Source: Telmatactis stephensoni
Lineage: Eukaryota; Cnidaria; Anthozoa; Actiniaria; Isophelliidae
NCBI GenBank assembly: GCA_029948255.1
Contig: JALIZF010001454.1
Span: forward strand, 62,001 to 126,000
Length of the DNA stretch: 64,000 nt
Reading direction: 5' to 3'
Shown here: one piece after another, positions 56,001-64,000 of the stretch
Layout: each line of letters opens with the position of its first letter
How positions within the stretch are numbered: the first letter of the stretch is position 1
Notes under the pieces: model-generated
What the model saw: the letters and a program-made list of their open reading frames with translations, nothing else
Told to the model about the DNA's origin: nothing
Databases searched by the model: none
Made by a program: the position numbers and the translations under genes

Positions 56001-59000
56001 AAAAGTGAAGTAAGAAAGCAAACCAATGCGCTAAAAATTTAAATAAGTTGAAAATTTCAAGCCCAATACGGACTACATATTTTATATGATAACCATGTAT
56101 GTCTTGTTGACACGCTAGAAAGTACATAACGAATATGTATGATTTATTTACCTGTTTGGTGTTGAACCGTCTTCTATTGGAATATATTCTGCCTCTTGAA
56201 GCTCCTATTTGAAAATAGAAATAACTGATACGATTTCTAAACGTATATGTCTTGCGAACACATCGATACTAAGGATCACCAACAGTTCAGAGTTTCGAGT
56301 CACAGTTGAAGGTTTAAAAACTCTGCTCATAAGGTAGTCAGGGAATATAAACTAACACGTCTGTTACGGTGGACCAGGAGAGCACGACCAGCGGACTAAG
56401 ACCCCGTACGCGCTTCAGTCATAAAACCCTGTTAGCGCTAAATTTACCGTGCTGCCGGGCATTCGATCTTTCGATAATCGATCGATCATTGGTTCATGAA
56501 TGAATGTCAAACATTGCAGACCGCGTGTAAGTGGCTGTTGGTCTAAAATGATCCCAAATGCGGGACAACTGATATCACTTCACATAGCCCGTGTATCCCG
56601 CGGTTGGACTTACTTTTTGTAGCCATACTGGTAGAGAACTATCATTTTTGGTTGACAATGGCGATACAGCAAACTTGCTTGACCCACTTGAATCAGACTC
56701 AATTGATATATACTCAGCTTGATCAAGTTCCTGAAGACAAATCATTCTATTACTTGTCTATTGGTGTTGTTTCTATATAATCATGATATTAAACATCCAT
56801 GCCCTTTCAACAAAAAGCGTTTTTTTCAGTAGACGACTCCTTAAAAAGTAAAGCAAACTTATTTTAAAGTCTCCAAACAATAAACGTGCATGAGTACGAC
56901 GGCGCGTACTTCCCCTTTTCTGCATCACCAGTGGTTTTATTTTACAAGCAGCAGCTACATAGACTACAAAGAAGTCCAACTAGTGTATGAAGTAACTATA
57001 GGGATCTAACTCTGGACCTTTCGCTAACTCACACTAGTCAGTTATTGAAGCTACAGTTGCTTATTGTATAAGTGTTCCAGCTAAAACTGATCTAGGAATT
57101 CAAACTGGAAATTGTTCGCAAAATAACTAGTTATTATACCAAGAAAGTTTCACGGCAAAGAGAAAATGGGTGCGCACTACGTCAATGTTGTTCTTGACGA
57201 TACTGTTGTATACCACTATGCACAATTTATCAAAGACCTCCACTATAGGCTAAACAGTACATACATCTTGCAACCATGGAGGTGGGAGACTCGTATCATC
57301 CAGTGTTCTAGGTACTGGCGACCGCGGTGATGGGCCAACGCCCGAGTCAGCGGTATCTGCCATGGGGTTATGCGCAGGTCTATTGCCTTCTATTATAGCA
57401 GCATCGTCATCACCAATACTGTCAACCTCGATACGCAGACGGTCAGAGAACACTGAGTCTTCTGTGGCTGTTGGTTATATAGAGAACAAATATCATAACC
57501 ACCATATATTATCATCATCATCATCATCATCACCAGCAGACAGTATCATCACTAAGGTCCTAGGCTCAGGGCGTACTTTTCCCCTCCCCTCCCCTTTCGC
57601 CCTGGTTCTAAGAGGACGATTTTCAAACGACTCTAAGTTTTGCTATAAGTGACTTACACGACTGAGAGTCCAGCGATCTTGATGCGCTTCTTATTGTCCT
57701 GGAATTTAAGACTTTCTCTGTGGCAAAAGAATGATCATGTTTGAATATAATGAACAATGTCAATCCTAAATATAAGATTTATACTTTACCTGCAACAATG
57801 ATAGCATTCCAATATTTACAGTCGATACTGGTAACAGAATGTAAAGTACCAAACAAAGGACGAGGTACAGCACTGCATGGAACGGAATTTCTCTTCTTAA
57901 ACAAGTTATCAGGTGTCAGACCAAGACGACCATTATCACCACGACCCCACGCATACACCATATTTTCTATGAAGTATTGTAAAATATCATAAAATCGCTT
58001 ATTCGGGGGGCGGCGTTTATTGAAAATCAAAATATTTTGGGAATGATTTGTTACGTTTAGGCAATTGTTGACAACAAAATAAACGTGTTTCAAACGTTCA
58101 AACCTCATAGTATTTCTCACAAAATTTCAACGCTGAGTTCTACTGTAGTTAATTTCTTCCTTACTCCAGATGATAGCCGGATAGTTTTTCAAATAAGTGC
58201 TGTACTGTGTGAATACATGCGGCGCTTATTCGAGGGTGGCAATTATAAAAAAAACTTGCTTTCAAATGCGGCGCTTATATTAATCAACCATCTCACTGGT
58301 TCGCTTCCCTAATACATAATAATGCTTAAAGTAAAAGTTTCATGAAATCGAAATGTTTTATTTTTACCCAAATCACACATTTCATAAATCATGGATAATA
58401 CTCTCTCTCCCCCTTCATCTATTAATGCTTCTTCCCACAGTGATATGGAACCAAATGGATAAGGTCTTGACTGTACAATAGAAAGATAAACCATCACGCA
58501 CACGCAGACGGAAGAGAGGATCACGTAATACGCTTTTGCCGCGTCTGGTGTTGCCGTTCCAACACGAGGATGAGTCGTTTCGCGTTTGCTGTCAACATGA
58601 AAAGTCACTCTCTAGTTTGAGTGCCAAACACGCAACACAAGGCGCGAAATAATAGGTAGGTCACATGATCCTCTCTGCAGTCTGCCGCATTTCCAGTGAT
58701 GCTTAATTTCTCTATTAACACACCGCTGCAGTGTTCGTACCTGCAGTAGCAACAACAGTAAATTCATCTCCACAGGACGCAGATACAACTTGTTTGCTGA
58801 TTAACTCTCCTTTTACTAAACATGGACTTGGATGACGTTGAAAGTCATTCATACCAAGCTGTCCAAACTTGTTAGACCCAACTGTTACCAGGCGACCATA
58901 CACTGTTCACACAAAAAATACGTTATATAAAGATAAAAACTACTGTACTTTGATGTCAGTCATTGTAGAATACTTACCATCTATGATAGCTGAATGTGTC

Positions 59001-62000
59001 TTGCCTGGTGCAATGCTTGCTACTGTGTATCTATACAAACATGGTCAATGCATGGATTAGCCCAACATAACATCGAAAACGGCCTCAAATTCCCAAGGGG
59101 CCTAGCATTGGTAGCGCAGGAAGCTTGTCTCCAGGGAAGCCGACACAACGCTCTTTAACCTCATTTAAATCTAGTGTTACATAGAATCGAAGGGATTGGG
59201 GATTGAACACAGGACCTCTAGCTCAGAATGTCACGCATCAACCAACTGGGCTACACTTTACTTGCTCCTTTAAAAAGAACAAAACAAGGTGTGCATTTAA
59301 AATGTTTCATCAACCAAAAATTACATTTATTGCACCAAGCTTTCAACAAAGAAATCTTAAAGAAGGTGTGCATAGATGGAGCTCTGTGATTACAATCCAC
59401 TACCCTATGAAGAGGGAAGTACTATGCTATAATAAATATCTGTGCTGAAAGACGTTACAAAACCATACTTTAAATTTTGTTAGTTCAAAAAGGCTCTTCA
59501 TTTTCAAAAACTTTTGCGCAATTAGGTGGGCAAGCAGTGTTCCTTGGAGAATGTCCAACCTTGTGACTTGTGTTTACCTGCTAAGTGACTGTACAACAGT
59601 AGGTACATTGGTGTTGGGTACGTGACCTCCTTGCTAAATCAACATTATAAAAAGAAATTAATACAGAACAACTCTCAGTAAATTCAAAGTCTGACTACTA
59701 AGTGTCCCTTCTACATTTAGGAATCCCCCCCAGGATTTAGGATCTGATTGTCAAATTTTAGAAATGACCCCTAAAAGGTACCTGAGTCTTATCCAGGTGG
59801 GAGTGGCAACACATGCTTTTTAGCCCTAAAAGCTACCAACTCAAATACAGATGATTGAACGAATCTTAAACATAAATTCCTTTATCGATGAGTGTTAAGT
59901 GACAAAAGTCAGATAACTAAAGCTGTAGCTGTACTTCTTCTCTGATATCTTATTTATTGATAAACACCCTAAAAAGGTACCAGCTTAGTCTGGTAGTCCA
60001 ATAACATTTGATACATCCTGATTTTGGCCCATATAAGGTATGATGAGCAGCCCTGGCCTTATCTTAATGGAGCTCCCCTCCCCTCCAGATGTAGATGCAG
60101 TAAAGATGTCCACACTTACATTAGTTGTTCTCTTTTTCAAGCGATGTAAAGTATCTAGAGCTAGTTGATTCTCATCATTGTTACCAAATGCCAACACACG
60201 ACCAGTGACATTCAGAAGAAATGTTCCCTCAGGACCACAGTATACACGCTTGATTTTACATGATCTGGGCAGTGCAATCTACCATGTATCATACATAGAA
60301 ATCAGTAAATATATTGCTGTCTGAACTGTGTCTGCAGAGTTGCAAAATTAGACATGATTATCATTGTAAAAAATAAGACTTCTAGTAAGAATCTTTAAGC
60401 TCATCCCAGTTTATAGCATACCTCAAATTAATAGGTAGTAGGCTTGGTGCAGGTTAAAGTCATCTATTGCTGCACCCAAGTTGACATGCACAATATAATA
60501 TAACTTACAATGTACAAAAGTACAAAATTGAGGCAACATTTCTTGAGTGACATACCTTTTGAGGTAATGCAAAATCATCCTCAGAACCCAGTCCCAAACG
60601 ACCTGATGATAAAGGGTAACCACAAAACCAGTCAGGAATTCAAATTACTGTTACGTTAGCAGTAAAGATGGGCTCGACAACTTACCATGTTCTCCACAGC
60701 CCCATGAGAAGAGTTCATTGTTATCTATGGAAAATGGTTACACCATTAACTGACAGTGATTAATGTACGTATACCAGTATATATAAAAATTAATGTCAGT
60801 TTGCTTCTTCAATGATTCTTCCTGGGAGTGGAAGGTATACCTCAAGGCTTTATCATTCCTCTCTCCCTTTTAACACTAGTATAAAGGTCTGTCAAGTACA
60901 TGTAGATCATACCAGTCTATATAATTATATAAGTTTACTTCCTTCACTGACTCTCCTCTGGGAGTTAGGGGTGTACCTTAAGGCTTTATCATTCCCCTCT
61001 CCCTTATAACACTAGTATAAAGGTCTGTCAAGTAGATCATACCAATTGTCATTTCTGTCAATCATTACCTCTTCATGAGAAAAGACTAACCCCAATCCAA
61101 CAACCATATGAAAAGGCTTTTATTGTTCAAGGATTCATTGCTATCTTACCAGCTAATGCAACCACATGACAATCACCACAGGAAACCTGTCTAACAGGTT
61201 TATTGGCAAAGAAAGGCACTTTGTATGGAACCAAGACATCATCACCACACTCATTATTACAACCAATACACCCATAATAATCTGATCCAAATGTGTACAA
61301 CACACCATCATCTAGGGAAACAAAACATTAAACTCATAAATTTGTACATTTAATAGCCTGATGATTCATCTCTACTGCCTGAACATGCAGCAACAGAACA
61401 CATCTAAATTACATTTTTAACAAGTCCTATTTGTGATATACCTGTCAGGCAAGCTGTAAAGTCATCACCACAAGCCACTTGTTTAATAGGAATACCATCA
61501 AATACCTCAACTCTTTTAGGAAGCCTGTAAGATGCAACATCTCCATGACCTAACTGTCCTGACATCTGCTTACCACCATGTGCATTCTATGGAACATCAA
61601 AGAACACATGATCAGTAATGTATGTAATATCATAGAACAAATAATAATGCTCTTTATACTGAAAAGAAAACATTAATCTTATTACTAATAATACTTACAG
61701 CCCATGTAAAGACCTCCTTTTCTACTGTTAAAACAGCAAAATGCGAATGTCCTGCAGAAACCTAGAATCAGAATAATGGAAGAATGAAGATTACCTATTA
61801 AATAATTTATTTAAGTGAGCTGCAAACTATTGTTTAGCTTTCTGAGCCCCATCTCAAACTTTGGGGTTTTTTTTTGCATTCCCCTAACAATGATGAGAAA
61901 TTTCTTACATCAACTGCTGCCTTTGATCATACAGTAGAGCAGATTATGAGTGTGAAATGGACCACACCGTGCCATAATCATGTCAGTGCCATGATCTCTA

Positions 62001-63761
62001 TAAAAACATTCAAAATTTCTGCTGTAACCATGCCGTGACTGTGCAGTGCCGTTTTCACAGCCATATGAAATCTACTCTAATATGTTTTAAAGTTACAATT
62101 TTGAACCACATAATACCTGCAGTGCACTGTTCCCTCTCACAAAAGTATCTATCTTCTGTGGGATCTGTTTTCCAGCCCCCCAAAAGAACACTTCAGTTAA
62201 CTTAGACGTTATCACAGGCTCAATGGTTTCAGATGATGCTGTAGCCAGCCTTGAAGTAAACCATGACATTAGCAATGAAGGGAGCTCATTAAGATTTTGA
62301 ACTAGAAGACATCTCACTATGACACCCAGGCAAGACCAGAGATATATTATATATATTCAGAAGTTGGTTTGAGTTTCTCAAGACATCTGAGTGAAACCCA
62401 GCAAAGATGACTGTTCACAGCCTGTCAGTTTGCCTGGTTGGACCCACTGAATTATGTATAAAGTATACATAATAAAATGAATGAAATACATGTAACATGT
62501 AAAAACATTATAAAAACTTTTGTAGCACTGATCCCTTATCTTCCAAGGGAATGAGCTGATGAATATAACATCACAAAGTAGTTCATGAATTTATTTGTTC
62601 ATTAATTACTTTAAGACTTCCCATCCTAGATTCATTCATTTATTTATTAACTTACAAGCTTATTCCTTCCAATGAAGGCAGGGACACCACAACCGCTTTC
62701 CCCATATTGACTGTGGGCCCTGTAGTGTAGTAGGACAGACCACACACACTGGCAATTTCATGACATACTCTCCCCAAATAGTGTTGTGGGTTCTTTAATG
62801 CCCCTCCAATGCAAGGGTATTGTGTAGTGGTTTTGGAAGACATGAAGGTCTAACCATTTACAGATATAATTACAAAGGCAGCACCTTCTTCTCAATTATT
62901 TAAAGACCCTGAGTGTTAGTCCGGCTGGGAATAAAATGAGCACACCGTCGACCTCAGGTTTGTCAGTTGAACTACTGTTAGAGTTATCGACGTTAAATAT
63001 GGTTGTTTAATTTAATTTAATTTACTTTACTTTGACCCAACCATGTGGCAGAAATTCAGCTAATTATAAATTTTCATCAAAGAGTGCAAATAAAGTTCTT
63101 CTTCTTCTTCTTAGGCACCTAAAGGTCCGGTAATACGAGCAACAAAATCACTCAACTTGTCTCGCAACATTGCTGCGAAGTGAGTTGAAGAGCGATGCTG
63201 CCCATTTTACCACCCGAAAACAAACTTGTCTCGCAACAAAATAGTTTGTTGCAGGTTGAGAAATTTTGTTGCAGAAAGTAGAAGGTCGTTCTACTTCTTG
63301 CAACAAAATTTTAAAATGTTGCTCGTATTACCACCTCGGCTCAACTTGTGTTGCAGCAAATGATTTTAGGGGCCAATAAGAATACAGGATTCTCTCAACC
63401 TGCAACAATAATTTTGTTGCGAGACAAGTTTGTCCTCGGGTGGTAAAATGGGCAGCATCGCTCTTCAACTCGCTTCGCAGCAATGTTGTGAGACAAGTTG
63501 AGTGATTTTGTTGCTCGTATTACCGTACCTTAAGATGTTATTGTGTATTATTATCATAATAACATTTAATTACTATACCTTGCTCTTCTTGTTGATGCAT
63601 TCAACTGCCACACCTTTTTATCCATTTCTCTAAAAGTATTCAACATTTGAATTAGGAAAATATTGTGTTAAACCTTTGATTCACTGGAATACTTACTTTC
63701 CCAGCACAGCTAAGATTGGCATTTGTAACAAATCAATTATAGAAGGCCTTTCATCTGGGTT
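53069..63761 (-). CDS. NEK9: NIMA-related kinase NEK9 (partial; most of the kinase domain lies beyond the right edge)
   Basis: Twenty-two exons (- strand): 63697-63761, 63579-63629, 62117-62249, 61699-61761, 61442-61586, 61150-61311, 60686-60724, 60556-60602, 60120-60278, 59578-59633, 58978-59030, 58741-58902, 57790-57966, 57658-57717, 57265-57452, 56614-56730, 56152-56204, 55554-55648, 55094-55152, 54379-54432, 53602-53844, 53069-53167; 2280 nt, 759 residues. NEK9 activates NEK6/7 in mitotic spindle assembly. The first exon is the end of the kinase domain (NPDERPSIIDLL). RCC1 blades follow: VFFWGAGKQIPQK, SGQLGHGD, YTFGSDYYGCIG, LFSWGCGEHGRLGLGSEDD, VLAFGNNDENQLAL, VTVGSNKFGQLGM, VYAWGRGDNGRLGL, then EKVLNSRTIRS, as in human NEK9 and unlike NEK8. 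Two WLQ-EL-AEYI segments, a coiled coil and a Ser/Pro tail finish the protein. Confidence 0.95.
53275..53580. mobile_element. About 310-bp non-autonomous transposon, copy 1
   Basis: Starts near TACGCGCGCTCTGATTGGTC, contains a second GCGCGCTCAGATTGGTT, and a terminal hairpin around AATAGATGCGCAGAAGACGT. Shares order and spacing with the copy at 54588-54905. It lies in the last NEK9 intron. Confidence 0.75.
54588..54905. mobile_element. About 310-bp non-autonomous transposon, copy 2
   Basis: TTCGCACGCTCTGATTGGTC start, TACGTGCGTTCTGATTGGTT, and a strong hairpin with arms AATAGATGCACAGATGACGT and ACGTCATCTGTGCATCTATT. Same family as 53275-53580, in another NEK9 intron. Confidence 0.75.
57512..57537. 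repeat. ATC trinucleotide microsatellite
   Basis: About eight ATC units in a NEK9 intron. Confidence 0.8.
59165..59262 (-). mobile_element. tRNA-like SINE head
   Basis: The - strand reads TAGCCCAGTTGGTTGATGCG (A box) and GTGTTCAATCCCCAATCCC (B box). Acceptor stems do not pair, so it is a SINE remnant and not a tRNA gene. In a NEK9 intron. Confidence 0.6.
61934..62086. mobile_element. MITE family B copy
   Basis: GAGCAGATTATGAGTGTGAA start, ATGGACCACACCGTGCCATA, CTATAAAAACATTCAAAATT, TGCTGTAACCATGCCGTGAC and GTTTTCACAGCCATATGAAA. One of the best-preserved copies. In a NEK9 intron. Confidence 0.8.
63112..63534. mobile_element. Foldback element with about 145-bp arms
   Basis: Left arm starts GGTCCGGTAATACGAGCAAC and includes ATCACTCAACTTGTCTCGCA, GAGCGATGCTGCCCATTTTA and CAAACTTGTCTCGCAACAAA; the right arm is its near-exact complement ending GCTCGTATTACCGTACC. 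The spacer is about 120 bp. In a NEK9 intron. Confidence 0.85.
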
Positions 63762-64000
63762 CTAATAAGGAAACAATTAAGTATTATATCAACCAAATAT
63801 ATTTGTAATATCAAGGCAAGCCTCTGCAGGATGCCAAAACAAAATATATCAATAAGTACAATTGTAACAACAACGTAACATTCTTCCCTGGGTATTGTTA
63901 TAATAATAAGATATGTGGAATTGCTCTGGCCTAGTGGAAAGAGCCAAAGCCAAGCAAAGTGCAAGTGGGTTTTTGGGTAACTTGAACTGGCCTAACACAC

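Noticed and set aside
59165..59262. tRNA gene on the - strand
   Set aside because: Boxes are present but the stems are not paired; SINE remnant.
62650..62960. Possible further SINE or exon in a NEK9 intron
   Set aside because: Some resemblance to SINE tails (AAAGAACCCACAACAC on the - strand), but no tRNA-like head I could support.

Overview
The window is animal (metazoan) nuclear DNA: AT-rich, intron-dense, with GT-AG introns mostly 0.1-1 kb long, and many small inverted-repeat transposons and tRNA-derived SINEs. The protein-coding genes resemble vertebrate orthologues closely enough to align exon by exon. SINE body sequence and overall style suggest a non-vertebrate marine animal, possibly a cnidarian or another early-branching lineage; this is an impression, not a proof. 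I rebuilt gene models by hand from splice sites, reading frame and remembered family sequence; for each complete gene the joined exons keep one open frame to the stop.

Layout, left to right: MRPS5 (+, 5' end outside the window, 1-4544); MLH3 (-, 4760-10620); MRPL33 (+, 10745-11634); a repeat-rich stretch with a LINE tail (11.9-14.2 kb); RBKS ribokinase (-, 14254-21766); ACTR10/Arp11 (+, 21971-29035); tRNA-Tyr(GTA) with an intron (-, 29587-29672); CINP (-, 29740-30756); ZC2HC1C-like zinc-finger protein (+, 31799-33991); a DUSP3-like dual-specificity phosphatase (-, 35511-36925); a FAM53-like protein (-, 39510-42783); about 10 kb with no gene I can support (42.8-53.0 kb); and NEK9 (-, 53069-63761, continuing beyond the right edge, so most of the kinase domain is missing).

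The genes alternate in direction, giving compact divergent promoters (MLH3/MRPL33, 124 bp between start codons; RBKS/ACTR10, 204 bp; CINP/ZC2HC1C, about 1 kb) and convergent ends (MRPS5/MLH3, 215 bp between stops). They do not form one pathway: there are two mitoribosomal proteins, a mismatch-repair/meiotic recombination endonuclease, a nucleoside-sugar kinase, a dynactin subunit, a replication-checkpoint protein and a mitotic kinase. Their shared linkage is notable: MLH3-ZC2HC1C-NEK9 are also close neighbours in human (14q24.3), ACTR10 and CINP lie on the same human chromosome, and MRPL33-RBKS are adjacent in human (2p23).

The most unusual observations are: a minor-spliceosome (U12-type) intron in ACTR10 whose best-fitting ends are AT-AA; a foldback element in ACTR10 built from 10-bp tandem repeats in two opposed arrays; perfect RFX X-box motifs upstream of ZC2HC1C and in a minisatellite inside MRPS5; at least seven dispersed copies of one MITE family; and a tandem exon duplication in NEK9.
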